This document shows, piece after piece, positions 24,860 through 39,200 of a stretch of 64,000 nt of DNA. The notes beneath the pieces are model-generated. The model was given only the letters and a program-made list of their open reading frames with translations. It was not told the origin of the DNA and searched no databases. This stretch comes from Amphibalanus amphitrite. Its lineage: Eukaryota; Arthropoda; Thecostraca; Balanomorpha; Balanidae. A program made the position numbers and the translations under genes. The DNA is taken from NCBI RefSeq assembly GCF_019059575.1, contig NW_024881676.1, forward strand, positions 684,501 to 748,500. Reading direction: 5' to 3'. Numbering within the stretch: position 1 is the stretch's first letter; every line of letters starts with the position of its first letter.

Positions 24860-26330
24860 CATGAGGACTCGGAGGGCGCCGGCGGCGTCATACGCCTCTA
24901 CGTCGGCTCCGACGACAACTGAGCGACGCGTCCGGAGCGACGCGCGCGGCGGCCGACGGTTCCACGGCGGCCGGCCGCAGCCGCGCGGCGCCCGTCCGCC
25001 GCCGCCGACCGACACTTCTAGTCAGCCGGGCTCGGCCTCCTCACAGTGATGCTAGTCATGAACGCTAGGAGACAACCATGCTAGTCAGGCGCAGACGACA
25101 GGCCATAGTGATCCATAGCAATACGCGTGTTGGCGCGTCGCGGCGGTGGCCGCGCCGGCAGCGGCCGCCGGGCCGCCAGGCCTGCTCGTGCCGCCGCGCT
25201 CTCGGCCGACTCTGCGCGCCGGCGCCAACTGTGTGTGCGTGTTTCCATTCTGATCTCAACACATTCCGTAGGTATTTTTAGCAGGTTCGGCACCGAGACG
25301 AAAGATATTTCTATATAGATGCAAGGCGGCGCGCAACGCGGCCTGATCGAGTGTACATAGACACATTCATTTTATGCATGGATCGATCACCTGAGCACAC
25401 TGTACATACCCCAGGTTGTTGTCTTTGCATTGCCTTTGATTTGTTGTCGTCGCACCCGTAGAGCGTCGCGACCGAGCGCGCCGCGCCGCCGCCGCCGCCT
25501 CACCATTTGTATACTGTCCGTGGTTTTTTGTACACGACTGGCGGTCGGCAGGCGAGCGAACCGGGCCTCTGGCGCGGCGCCGACCCTCACGAGACGCCAC
25601 GGCCGCCGACGGCGCGCCCGCCTCTACTTACCGGCGCGCGGCGCGAGCGCGGACCGCGCCTGTCCGCGGCGCGCGCGACTATGTGGCCTGCTGTCGCCCC
25701 CCACCCCCTCCCCGCCCCCGACGTGCCGCGAGTGGGCCGGCCGATGGCGGACGGCGCCTAGGTATCTAGATGTTGGTGCAATAGCCGTCGCATGTCCCAC
25801 ATATCACCGAACCCCACCGCGTCGCGTGCGCGCACGGCGCGGCCGCCCGCCCGCCGGCCCCACCTGAGCTGACCTGACCCGCACGGGACGGGCGCCACGG
25901 CCAAGGCCAACAAATCGTCTAGTCACTCCAGCATTCCAGTAATCGCATTCCGGACGCCAGGTTGTTTTCTACGCTGGTTTTGTTGTGAGGTGCTCTGGTG
26001 CCACCATCGCGAGTCCTTCAAACTGCTAGTCAACCGTGCGTGGGCGCGGCCGCCTCGGCGTTTAGTCCTCTGAGTTGGTCTCGCCTCGCAGCCAGTCATT
26101 ATTTAATCTATTTATTATTGTCGGTAGAGCGTAGGATGTGAGCGGCACCGGAAAGGCAGAGCGCGAGAGCGAGCACAAAGTGAGAGGAGGCAGCGGCGCG
26201 CCGGGCCGGCCCCCTCCGGCCAGCCCGTCGCTACCTCCAGTCGGACCCCACCCAGCCCGTATGCAGTCGTTTTAGAGAATGTAAGACTCTCTGGTGTAAG
26301 TGAATAAATAGAGTAAGTGAACGGTGCGTT
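24860..26330 (+). other. Probable onecut 3'UTR
   Basis: GC-rich sequence follows the stop, then AT-richer sequence with an AATAAA at 26,303-26,308, the first good polyadenylation hexamer I noted downstream. The UTR extent is inferred. Short open frames on both strands here look like products of GC content. Confidence 0.4.
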
Positions 26331-29300
26331 TGGTACGATTCTGGATGGAACAAGGTGAGGATAATGCACGAGAAGACTGACGGGGCGGATATTTACAGGT
26401 ACGCAGTGGAAGATAAATGTCATTATCTATGCCTGCACGGGACAGAACAGTTCAACGTGCATAGCGCGGCATTCCCATCAAGTGCCTGGGTCTTCTCAAA
26501 CACAGCCCAGCATTTCCAGCAACCCACGGAGACCTGGCAACGGACATGACTGCAGCGCGCCAGCCTTCCGCCCGTTCATGACCATTGCAAATCCAGTTCA
26601 GCAGGCGCGTGCACGCCCAATGTACGCCAATGGCCGCGAGCACGAGCGGCCCATGGTCCTACAAACTTGTCCAGCGGCGCCCCCGTCGGCTGAACTATGC
26701 CGACGTTTATGCGTGTCGGATCGATGACTATGAAGAGCGACCCCTCGTCACGGGGAGGGGGTGGGGGAGGGTATAACGGTGGTGGATGGGGGGGGGGAGT
26801 CGCAGCTGCCGGGTCAAGTACTGCGTTCACTGAAAGGAGCGCGATACAGCCGCCTATTCATGCGTTCCGCTGCAGCAAGACAGCACGCTCTATAGCGCGG
26901 CCTGACCTCGTATATTATGGGTAAATCCACCACCCTTAGGCTACAGGCCACTAGATAATCGACCATAAGTTCATTTGCCTCACCAGGTCACCACAAGTTA
27001 TAAACATCACGGCATCTACGAACACCCGCACTCTAAGTTTAGTAAAATAGCCGCGAGATGGCAGCAGTATACACCGCCTGCCGAGTACACTGTACCGCAA
27101 GACAGACACCAGGCAGGAGGGACAAGATTCAGCAGACAGCCCCAGACTAACGGCGAAACGGAATGCTGACGGCGGATGACTGACTTGGAAAGAGACAGAT
27201 ATGAAAGTGGCAAACATGATGGCAAGCAGGTGTCTTGCGTCACGACCTTCAAGTGAAGGACCTCTTTCAATCGGTTACTTTGGGGAGGCCATGCCAAAGG
27301 CGTAGGTGTCCGCATCGTCCAGGACATCATCCTAGAAACCAGATCATAAAACCCCTTGGCGTAAGCAGGTGAAATATTCCGACACCTGCGAACTCAACCG
27401 AGACCTGCCAATTCCAGGAGCCACAACCAAGTTACAAGTTTTCCACCCTCCACAGCAAAAACCATATCAACTTGTGAATCGCATATTTTTGTTGTGCGAT
27501 ACAATCACCCTGACCTATGTATGCATAGTGCATACCCTCTGACGGAGCTCGGGGTACTCCCGTCTCGGCGAACGGAGCATTCAACGGGGCGGGCGGGCGG
27601 GCGGGCGGAGGGCTAATTAATCAGCCACCGGCACCGGAGCCTAACAACACGCTAAAACCGCTGATTTATCACCAGCAGATAACAAGGAGCGCCGTGAGGA
27701 TCCGGTAGCGTCGACCGGCCATAATGATCGCGCCGAACGGCACGGCGGGCGCCGGCAGGAACCCGTACCGGAGGCGCCGGGCGGCGGGAGGAACCAGGCG
27801 GCGGCAGGAACCCGTACCGGAGGCGCCGGACGGCGGGAGGGTCAGGCGCCGGCAGGAACCAGTACCGGAGGCGCCGGGCGGCGGGAGGACCGGGCCGCGG
27901 AAGGAGCGGGACAGGGGAGGAACCAGGCGGCGGCAGGAACCCGTGTGGGAGGGCCGGCCAGGTCAGATACGAGATGGAGAAGGGTTAAATCGATTCCATA
28001 TGAGAGGAAGCTCATTAAACGTTTACTGTCACATCAATGGCCAGGGCCTTTTACGCACTATTTTAATGATTTATTTAAATAGCAGTTTGGCAGGAAATGA
28101 GCCGACGAGCCAGTCAACTAGTTTGAATTCCCCGGCCTCATCATCCACGGGAATAGCATTACGACACCAGGCACGTTGCGCTGGTTAGATATGTATCTAC
28201 CAAGGACTTAAAGCCGCTTACTGCCCTTGCTGCTTAGTGGAAACTCAGTTTGTGCACTAACGAAACGAGCTGGCATCTACTTATCAAAGTATGCTACACT
28301 GTTTGGCACATCAGCTTCACAAAAAGACGTTACAGTTCCATGTGAATGTATTGAACACTGGATACGAGGATGGCAAACATGATGGATGGCGAGGGATGAA
28401 CATGCTACTCCGTATGCTGCCGCTGATGACGATGAGTATGACGAGAGGCCAGCATCACAGAGCGAGGGAGCGGCACACGGCATCACAGACGTTCGAACAG
28501 TGAGTTTCATGTGAGATTACATATTCACAGAGTAGCAAGCCGTCTCGACGTGGTCTCCCCAAATGGCAGTACTGATTACACACACGAGACTATACATACA
28601 CCTGTTTAACGTGGCCAAACACAATGAATTCGGCGCCGGTCAGCTTCCTCCATACAGACAGGCAGGCTGGAAGACTCCCACAGCGAAAACACACCGCCAA
28701 TCAAGGCAAGCCGCGGCTCAGTCGAGGCACATTTTATCACAGCGTTAGTCCAAGGAAAGGCTCACCTAACTACAACAGCTACGCGCTAGAAAGTCAACTC
28801 GCAACACAGTCCTCACAATTCGTTGATTCGTAGCAAAATGGATGACATGCAGTCGCAAAAATACAGATGAATACAAGTCTAAACATTAACGATCGTCACA
28901 ATCAAATCGGAGTATTTATCGGCAAATACGACGTAAACTACCCCACACATCAGCAAAAAGCTCACACGGCAGTAAGCTCGTCTGTCTCACACACGCTCCT
29001 ACCATCGAGACTGCTCTTACATTATCAGCGACAATCAATGAATGACATCGGCGTTATCGACATTTCATAGAGTATTAGGTGACGGATGCCTCGGAAAACC
29101 GTGCAGCATTAAAAAATAATGACAGCTTCCTGTGGTGTGATGCCAACAGCCGAGTGCCCATCGCACGATAATTAAAGACAACGACGCGTGTTGATGAGTG
29201 CAAAGTCCAGATAGGAATAATGCGAAGAATGAACCGAATATGCCTCATGGTACAATTGGCATAACGCGAAAGGCAATACAAAAGGTCACGATAAATAATT

Positions 29301-30093
29301 CCGAAAAATAAAACACAAAATCCAAATTTAAAGCAAAACGCAAAACACATAGCTCTCGAGTGACGCTACTGATGAGTATTCGGAGCGCTTACCACGCCGG
29401 AATCTAGGAGCAGCCATGTATGCAGGCGATGCACTGATGGATAATCGCGGTCCAGATGTAAAAAAGTAATGGCAGACCACCGTGTTTTGTGCTCTTTCAG
29501 ATGAAGGGCACTTGTGCATTTTTTACTGAAGGAGGTACACAATAATGTGAAAGTAAAGCCTCCTTCCATTATGATAACGTTAAAAGAGGCATAATCTCCA
29601 GCCGATGGTATGTAGCGATTAAGTACATAAAATAGCGTGTAAAAGAATGATGATTCTATCGGTTCCAGCTGAGTAAGGGGAGGGGGAGGACCAATACCGT
29701 TTGTGTATGGATCAGCCCGTCCCAGTCTCCCAGTAGCTCTGATTGGGAGGCAAGCCAAACACTTCCACCAGGCGAGTTCGGGTTACTGCCGCCCGAACCA
29801 GCCCCTCCCTTGTGGCAAGTACCTCCCCAGCTCGGGTACTCCTCCTATGAACGTACCGAGAGGAAAGGGCGTACCACTGAATCCCCGTCACAAGGCACGT
29901 CAGCATCAGCCAAAAAACTGCTGTTTGAGCGTCGTCTATCCCTCCACGGTATATCAAGGCATAAGCGATCACCCTGACGAAACAGGCCATCTCTAAAAGA
30001 CACCACGTCCCGCCCGGACCCCGGCTACCCCTCCCTCGCCGCCCGCCCGCCCGGCGCGAGGCCCTCGGTCGCCCACCTGACGCCGATAGATCG
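26331..30093. other. Intergenic region between convergent genes
   Basis: This lies between the 3' end of onecut (+) and the 3' end of the kinesin gene (-). Besides GC-rich tandem repeats at 27,570-27,950 no gene, RNA or transposon ends were recognised. The interval 28,000-29,650 is AT-rich and unremarkable. The kinesin 3'UTR should occupy the right part, but no polyadenylation signal is obvious close to its stop. Confidence 0.5.
27580..27960. repeat. GC-rich minisatellite
   Basis: A (GGGC)n run near 27,586-27,607 is followed, from about 27,750, by three to four copies of a roughly 54-bp unit containing GGCAGGAACCCGTACCGGAG and GCGCCGGGCGGCGGGAGG. Read on the + strand it gives repeats like RRQEPVPEAPGGGR, but there is no sign of a gene. 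Confidence 0.65.
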
Positions 30094-30260
30094 TCACCGC
30101 TTGGTGCGTTTCTCGGCCGACTGCGACGCCGACTGAATGATGATCCGATTTCGCTGTCGTGTGACGCGCGCGGCGGGCGCCGACGTCGCCGGCCGGCTGA
30201 GTCCCGACAGGAGCATCTGACGCAGCCGGTTCGGCGCAGACGTGGGCGCCAGTACCGGCT
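30094..30260 (-). CDS. Kinesin exon P: C-terminus
   Basis: It encodes PNRLRQMLLSGLSRPATSAP, then VTRQRNRIIIQSASQSAEKR and a TKR end before TGA. The acceptor is CACCCCACAG. Its phase matches exon O exactly, and the tail is strongly basic. Confidence 0.65.
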
Positions 30261-33200
30261 CTGTGGGGTGGAGGCGGAGGTGGGGTTATACACGGTAAAA
30301 AGCGTGCAGGTGTGATGCAAAGCGTTCAGAATGCACATGGACAAGCCGTGATGTGACAAACCTACATATGCACATGTAGGCACACCCACTACCTACGTAC
30401 GTAGACATGTATGCAGACATTATTAGCTTTCTCTCTGTAAAGTGTTGGTAGGGAGCCCAAGCGCAAATCACGATGAAAATGACGAAAGAAAATAGACATA
30501 TTTAGCGAAGGCATTGACACTAAAATGCCCCCACCACCTATCTCATTTTATTTTCCGCAATGTCCGTCCCCTGCCCCAAGAGACCGCACGACCGAATAGC
30601 CAGACCCGTGTCACGCGCCAAAGACACGGGCACCCCGTAGTTTCACTTTCCGTAAAGTGTATCGACGCAACTCGACACTTTAGGAGCCTTATTGGAAAGG
30701 CAGATCACAGACGGCCGGGCGGCCACCAAAACAACAGCGGACAGCCTCACAGGGACAGTCAAACTCAACTGATACACAACAGTGTTTGAAAGGAGCACAC
30801 AAACCTGTCGAGCGGCATGTAAATGGTGAGAATTCGACGCGAACGATTCTCGTTCAGACACTATCGAACACAAGTTATGCAATAAATCGCATCGAATGGT
30901 CGAAGGTAAGCCACAAACCGAAGACCACCCGTCCCGTTCTGGCCAGACCGTACCGTATCACTCGTCTCTGTCCCTCCCTCTGGCGTACCTGGCGCACTGC
31001 TGGCGTCGCTCGGCGCCCGGCTGTGAACCAGAGGAGCCGGCTGTACGGCCGCCGCCGCCGCCGCCGGGTCCAGCGCCATGCCGTGGGCGGCGGCCGCCGG
31101 CGGGGGCGGGGGCGGCGCGGCGGCCGCCAGCGGCGCGTGGCCCGAGCCGCGCGGCCCGTGCAGTCGGCGCCGCAGCTCGTCCCGCTGCCGCCGGTAGTGG
31201 CTGCGCTCGCGCATCAGGTCGTGGACCATCCGCTGGAGCCGCTTCAGGCCGCGCACCTGCTCCTCCGTCTGCGCCTGAAAACGTAATGGGACAATGTAAG
31301 ACGAGGGACAAAACTTCGACGGCAAAAAAGAAGCCCGATAAACGAATTAACCTCTCATTCACTGTTTCCCTGAGCCAGAGTAGGCTTACTTAAATCCAGC
31401 ATATTATGCAGCAGCAGTGCATCCAACCTTTCGCCCTGGCTTCCGCGTTGTTCACTCTGCCAAGTATCCAGTACTCCACCCGCCCTCTCAGCCCTCCCCT
31501 TCCCTCTGCCTCGATTATCCCCACTCACATCCAAATCAGCCACGGCCAGGTCCTTCTCCCTCCCATCGATACGCTGATCCACCAGTCTCTGAAAGGTCCT
31601 GCAGTAGAGGAGCCGCAGTTCGACGGCGGCCAGTCCCAGCAGGCGGGGCATCAGCTGCCGCTGGTTGAGCAGCAGCCGTCGGCCGTCCTCTGGCGCCGCG
31701 CCACCCGCCAGCCGACACGCCTTGTGCTCGAGCACCTCGTCCACGGCGTGCATGGCCTCGTCGAGCTCGAGCAGCCGCCGCGTCTCGGCCGCGTCCAGCT
31801 GACGACCCTGTGACCCGGGGGGAGGGAGGGAGGTCACTGTTATGTCTATATAGGAAAAGAAAATTGTTGTTCATGTTTGAGATGACATTCTACGTTCATG
31901 GAATGGAATATAAATTCCATACATTATACACATGAAACGAGAAACGGCCTTGTCAACTTACGACACTTACATACGAACAACATTGGGCCCATCTCGCTCT
32001 CCTTTTCGACATTCACCACTCATATTACAGCCATTGTTTCGTGGAGCTGACATATGTACCTTACCCGTCGCTTTATGCCCCACCCCACGAGCATTACGGC
32101 CTTTCCCACCCCTTCCCGTCCTAAACCCTCCCATCCTAGGCTATACCTGCTCCTCCTCCCCTTATCCCTCACCTGATGCAGTTTGGAGTTGATCCGCCGC
32201 CGCTGGTTGTGCAGCGACTCGCGGCAGTCCCTCAGCAGCTGGATCTCACGGCGAATGGACGCAGGGTCGTCCGGGGTGGGTCGGACCGGCTCCGAGTCAG
32301 CGTCCGGGTCGGGCGGCTCCACCGGCTGGGGAGGGGAGGCACAGCGGTCAGGTCAGAGGTCGGTCGGCTCTACAGACTGGGGACGGAGGTCACAAGGTTC
32401 AGGTCAGAGGTAGACAAGGGAGGGGTCACACAGGTGAGAGTCCAGTCAGAGGGAGGCGGGATACAGACAGGAGAGAGGCAAGAGACAGAATGATCATGTC
32501 AAGTCAGACATCTTAGTTTTGAAAAAGCTGGTCAGATCACACGTGGCACTACTCTGTTTACAAGACCAAAGTCAGGCATCCGTCAGAATCGAGTTACCAT
32601 TTACCCAGCGCCGCACGCCAGGACAGAAAGCAAATCATTGCACAAAACACTTCATCCATCGTTCACCCATCGCTTCCAGAACATGCTATATTTACTTTCA
32701 TATATCCGCAGTACAACCTACAATCCACAGCCCCCTCCCCCTCCCCTTGAGACGGTCAGCTCCAGCCCTGCCCACGGCGCCACCTACCGTGTCGGCGGCC
32801 GGCGTGGCTGCCGGCTCCGGAGGCTCCGGCGCCGCTCCCGCCTGTGGTGGAGCGGCGGTGTCCGTACCGCCTGTGACCTGCTCTCTGAGAGCCTCCAGGC
32901 CGTCCGAGTCGCGCAGAACTCTGTGCGTAGAGAAGGGAGGGTAAGTGGGTGAGAGAGCGAGTGAATGAGTGAGTGAGTGAGTGAGTGAGCGAGTGGAAGG
33001 GAAAAGACGAGCGAGATTAGGCGAAACATATCAAGAGAACACTGTGAGATAGCGATAAAAAACAACAACAAAGAACTACATGTAACATCTTAGTCATGAG
33101 AGATGCATTACGAGTGAACAATGAACATTGATACACAAAGACATCTCTACAGTTTGTACACTGAATTTACAGTTCAGTCTTTACGACTCGACATCTCATC

Positions 33201-36200
33201 CAGTTCTCTCCATCAGTCAGCCCACCACTCTGCACACCCGCCTACCTGAGGTCCTCCTCAGTGCAGGCCTGTCTCCGCCGCCGCTGGTAGGGGTCGGAGG
33301 ACGAGGAGGGTGAACGTGGCCGGGCGCCGCCACCACCCTGACAATCACACAGACACCGGTCAGAGTGGTACCGAGGTACACTACCGGGGTTCGACGGTAA
33401 AATGATTGAAACAGCGAGTGACCATCCAAGAAACGGGCCCGGGAAAATCTTAGATACGAACTTCTCAATAGTTTTTTCTTTCTCTGAACTACGCGCTTTT
33501 TCATATGTTGGTTGACATCACTTGATTCTCAATTATATTGTTGGGTAAAGGTTCTAACATATCTGTCTGACGTTTGTACTCTGTATGTAGGCAGAAACTA
33601 TCTTAAGAATTCGAAAAACCCACAGAGCCATCGCACCGGAGGCCACGTCCACTGGCCGTTCCATCTCCTCCCCAGTTTCGCGTGACGCCCCCCCCCCCCC
33701 CCCCCCGGCAGCCCGAGACGGCCTCACCTGGTGTCCCGCCGCTGTGGCTCCCGAGGACCTGCTGCGCTCGAGGGCCGCTCTCGGCTGCGTCTCCCTGTCA
33801 GCGGAGACGCCCGAGCGCCGCTGGTCCGCTCCCCGCTCCGGGAGATCGGTCGAGCCGGGGACGGTGGGACCGCCGTCCGCGGGGGGTCGGGGTGCAGGGG
33901 CCTCCTAGGGACGGAGCGGTGTAGTCAGACGGGGAGAGAGGTGTGAGAGACTGAGATACACCTGAAGACAGGAACGCATACAGAAAACAGGAGGATACCC
34001 GCTACACACAGAGAATGAAGACACTAGAAAAGAAAGATACAGGACAAGCCTCAGCCATGCGCTTTAAGAAGAAAGGGACTACTTACAAGTTACAGGCCTT
34101 GGCACATTGTAATTACTGATAATCACGCAAAAGTAAGAACAACATTAGGATACCAAATACCTATGCAGTGGAGATTACTGCTAAACTAAATGACTGACTG
34201 TCTGTCCTACCTTGCCCACCAGCGCTGCGTCCACCTGGTGTACCCGGCTCTGGGGCGGGTCGGCGGCGGTCCGGGCGGCAGAGGCTGCCTCGTGTGGTGT
34301 GGACGCATCGGCCGGCTCACCGATCACAGCTGCCGGGCACAGAGAGGGAGAGGGAAGTCGTCAGAAGGGAGAGGGAGAGAAGGGCCAGTGAAAACTGCTT
34401 GGCAGTGGTCAGGAGATATAGATCCAGTCAACAATGACAGGGCAAAGTCGGCCAACACAGCGCAGGAGCGGCGCAGAGGATGATAGGATGAGATGACTGA
34501 GTCGATTGAGACGGAGGATGGAAATGACAGGAAGTGGCATACCATGAGGAGGCGTTTAGAAGCTCTGATGCCAGGATCACAGCCAAGCGGTTCGAAATAT
34601 GTAGGACCACCTGTTTGTCTCCTTAACGCAAGATAATTGACTGGATACCGATAAATAGTCCGATACACTACCATCTAAACCGATAAGTCGGGACATGACA
34701 GACGCATGACACCGTATTATCTTGTCGGCTGTGAGACTGAGGACAAACTCACACAATATCGGCCAGGATAAGCCACACAAAGAACTGCGATAAGAACGAA
34801 CGGTTCCGTGAGCTTTGAATTAATAATAAAGAAACACGTACGGGCGTGCGACAGAGCGCATGATCCCACGGAGGCCGGAGCAAAGTAAGAAATGAGCACC
34901 GAATCATCTGACAGTGGTCAGGAGCGGGGGTCGACTGTGTCCGTCAGTGACAGCACACAGGACGCCGCCGAAGGAGCGGTGACATGGCCACGCCACCGCT
35001 CCGGCGCCAGCGTGGACAAAAGATCTCGCCAGCGACCCGTCCGTCCGGAAACACGTTACCGTGAGTTCGAGCACTAAACTTAGTGACAGTGGTCAAGCCA
35101 AGCCACGGTGGAGCTGGTCGGTAGACACATCGACACAAACCTGCTGCCCCTAGCCGCCCACCGGCCACCGGCGGCTCAAGTGGGCCGGCACGCGGCGGAA
35201 CATTTCCGAAAGGTCCACGGCGGGTCGCTGCGTCATGATAAGCGCGCGGAGCGGGCCGACCTGAGCTTGGCGCTGCGCTCAGTCGAGTGGCTGTGCCGCG
35301 TCTGACACTATACCCCTGCCGAGCGGCGTCCGGGAGAGCCGCGAGCATGAACGGCCAGCGTCGCCAAAATTCTGTGATAGTCCTGGAGCCGCGGCGTCAG
35401 GACGCTGCTGAGACAGTGGACAGTGGGCAAGCAGTCACAACTGATACAGTGGACAGTGGGCAAGCAGCCACAGCTGAGACAGCGAACTTCACGGCGTTCC
35501 GGGGCATGCAGCGCTCGCCGCGAGCTGGCGGTGGGGGCCGGGTGCGCTCTCGCAGCCGGCGGCGGGCCGAGCCGGTGCGGCGCACGCGCAGCTCGCCGCA
35601 GCAGCTGCACGACCAGCTGCAGCGGGCTGTGCTCGGTCAGGAGGCGGTGGACACGCTCAGTCTGCTGCAGCGAGGTGCCGACCCCAACCTGCGTGTCACC
35701 GCGCCGCACATCCGCACGCCCCGATCGCTACCCTCCTCGCGCAAAGAGAAAACAATAAAATTTCTAAATCCATCGAAGGGCCCGCGCTTCCGTCATGACA
35801 ACAGTTGGAGCATACGCGACCCGGAGGCTGGCGCCGACAACTACGCCTTCTGGCACACCGAGCACAGAGACAAGGGCGCGCGTATGGAGACGCTACTGCA
35901 CCGGGCGGCCCGAGACGGTAAGGCCGAGCTGGTGCGCGCCCTGCTCGACCACGGCGCCGACGCGTCCGAGCGCGACTGGGCGCAGCGCACGCCGCTGCAC
36001 GTGGCCGCCGCCGCCGACACGCCCGGCGAGGTGCTACAGCTGCTGCTGAGCGCGCCCGGCACGCTCATCGACGCGCAGGACGCGGCCGGCGACACGGCAC
36101 TGCACTGCGCGCTGCGGCAGAAGAACCGGCGCAACACCATCCTACTGCTGGAGGCCGGCGCGCGCGCCGACATACGCAACAAGGGTGGCCGCACGGCGCT

Positions 36201-39200
36201 CAAACACCTGCTCAAGGACTTTCCGCAGGCGCTGGAGACGGCGTTCGACCGGTCGCTGCGCCTGGTGCGGCCGCTCGGCTGGAGCGGACGCGCCATCCAG
36301 TTCGACTACTCGCTGTTCAACCCGTGCCTGCTGGACGACGACGAGAGCTCTTACGTAAGCTGCATGGAGACCCGTCTGCTCAACAGCATCGAAGTTGAGG
36401 CCACGCGCGACCAGCTATTTCTGCACCCACTCTGCCAGAGTTTTCTCAACCTCAAGTGGAAGATGATCTCGCCGTTGTACGTGATCGACATCATCATCTT
36501 CTTCGTGTTTGTCGTCAGCTTCAACGTGTTTCTGTTCGCCGTTGTGGACAAGCGGCGTGCCGAAAACATCACCGACAGCGCCCTAATCAGCAACGACATG
36601 GGGTTCTTCAACACGTCTGACGTCGTCCCGCCGGACCGCCGCGGCTCCGCGGGCATCGACTTCAACGTCACCTACTTCAACATGCCGCTGGAATCCATCA
36701 CATTCTTCATCGTGGCCTTCACCTGTGTGTACATCGACCTGCGCGAGACGATCAAGATGTGGGTGCTCGGCGTGATGCCGTACCTGCGCGGCCCGGAGAA
36801 CGTCATCACGTGGTTCTGCACCTCCACCGCCATCGCCTGTCTGTGCACGGACGTGCTGACGTTCGAGCAGCTGCGTCAGGTGGCCGCCGCCTGCCTGCTC
36901 GCCTCGTGGACCGAGCTGCTGTTCATGTTCGGCCGCGCAGAGTTCGCCTCCATGCACGTGATGCTGTTCGTGACGCTGATCCGCACCCTCTCCGTGTTCA
37001 TGATGGTCTACACGGCCATCACGTTCGCCTTCACCAGCAGCTTCTTCGTCCTGTTCTGCGACAAACCGGACGAGTTCGATGGCCGCTTCGACACCATGAC
37101 CAGCGCCTTCTTCACCACGGTGGTGATGTCGATCGGCGAGCTCAACTACGACCCGACGCAGCTGCACGGCAGCAAGGGCGGCTACGCCATCTACCTGCTC
37201 TTCATCTTCTTTATGCTCATCATCACCATGAACGCTATGGTCGGTATGGCCGTCAACGACACACGCGACATGGCCGCCAAGGCCGAGATCAAGCTGCACA
37301 AAAAGTACATCGAGTTCGCGCACCTGTTCGAGCGCCACCAGCGGTACCGGCGGCGCAGCTGTCTGTGGCGGATCCTGCCCTCTGTCAACATCACCCTGCT
37401 CGGCATGCTGCCCGAGGGCCGGCTGGCGGCCAGCTGGCACGTGCTGCCGGGACCGCAGCTCGGCTGGCGCCACCGCTGGCGGGTCATGTTCCCCGGCAAG
37501 GAGGGCGGGTACGCGGCGCAGCGCACCAAGGGCACTGAACAGCTGCGTCAATGGCTGGCCCAGTGGCCCGGCCTGCTGCGGCAGGCGGCGCGTATCGTCA
37601 TCATCAAACACCACGACAGCTGGGACCAGCCCGTCGAGCCGGGCAGTGAGGACTTCCAGGAGACGGAGACGGACGGACCGCGCCGAGCGGACAAAGACGC
37701 CGGGAAGGACAGCACAGACAGCGCCGAGAGCAGCGGCATATCCAGTGACAAGGACATCGCGCCAGCCGGCGCCAAACGAGCCTCCCTCCGACCGGAGGAT
37801 GCCGATCCTGAGAGCGGCGGCGAAGAAGGGGAGAAGGACGGGGGAGAGGGAGAGGATGAGGATGAGGGGGACGGCGGCGGGGCGCCCGACCAGCTGGTGG
37901 AGCTCCGGCACGCCGTGCTCGACCTCAAGTGTCAGCTGGGTAAGATGCAGGATCAGCTGGCGCACATAGGCCGAGCCGTCTCCAAGATCGCCTACACGCA
38001 ACAGTCGACGGTCATACACACGTGATCAGACGTCAGCAATGGTGTCAGAGCGTGATTAGACGTCATGAGACATCATAAGTGACGTCGTTGGCGTACGTTA
38101 TCGGTGCTTGACTGGTGAGTGGGACAGGCGGCAGCTGGAGTGATATGTGCTGCCCGGTGACGTGGTTAAGAACGTTAAGCCGGTAAATGATATCATATTC
38201 GTGGTGTTGTTACGATATTTCGTTGATAGAGCAAAGTACAGATACTTGTCAAGGAACTGCAAAGTACAGTTTCGCCCTTGTGTCGATAACCAATCTGATA
38301 GTGCCGGGAGATCAGATGGAGACTTTACACTGCCAGCTGCAGGGCAAGATTATGCATTCTGCGGCTCCTTCGGCAATCGGGGGCGTTGGGTCGTTTTTTA
38401 CCATTGAATACCATCATCACCAAATATCCAACCTGAATCGTGATGCTGAATGTTATGGGATGCGTGCAATTAGCAATCGAGCGAAGTTTGGTAATTTTAT
38501 GATTTATTTACATGAAGGCATGATGTAATGTTAAGCATGTTTAACGGTTTAAAAAAATGCATGAAATCGTCAACTTTCATCGAACGAAATGTAGCAGAGA
38601 CTGTACACAAAAGTTAAATGATAAGTGAAGTTTTCAGTGACTTGGCTTATGAAAAACGACGTAAAAATGTATTATTCGTATGTGGGAATAAGTGTTTGAA
38701 ATAAACACCTACTATGCATTTATCATTACTCATTTACAACCATAAGGCACTACTACGACGGTATAAAATGTTTTCAATCGAAAGTGAACAGCGCTCACCA
38801 AATCATAAACTGGATTCGTTAGATTCGATGACGAAGATTCGATAACGATGGCGAGAGATTCGACGAGATTCAGTTGGGTTAGGTGCCTGCATATTTGACG
38901 ATAACAGATTGAAAAAAACGTAACTTTGACAATCACTCTCATGGGGGCAATGTTGAGTCCGTGCGACAGAGAACAAAACAGGGAAACGTCTACATACACG
39001 ACAAAAATAAACTGTTTCACGTACCGAGGCATATGGCAGCTACATGCACGGAGTACGTAAGAATTGAGACGAAATGAATTACAAGCTTAGCGGGTATTGG
39101 AGATTATAATATTGATGGAGATTACAATATTGAATAATCGGATGTAATCGGAGGCTATCATTGAACACAGTTAAGTTACGCGTGGATGTCTACAACACCG

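Noticed and set aside
27724-28188. 154-codon frame with RRQEPVPEAPGGGR repeats
   Set aside because: It is a translation of a GC-rich minisatellite; no splice sites or homologous domain.
30861-30988. Kinesin C-terminus by read-through of exon O to the stop at about 30,861
   Set aside because: The extra residues look non-coding, while a donor at 30,988 and an in-phase last exon at 30,260-30,094 give a coherent basic C-terminus.
35287-35346. TRPA start at 35,287
   Set aside because: The codon there is GTG, not ATG; the first in-frame ATG of the main exon is 35,347, with A at -3.
36583-38019. 478-codon minus-strand frame
   Set aside because: It is the exact antisense of the TRPA coding region and follows from its G/C third-position codon use.
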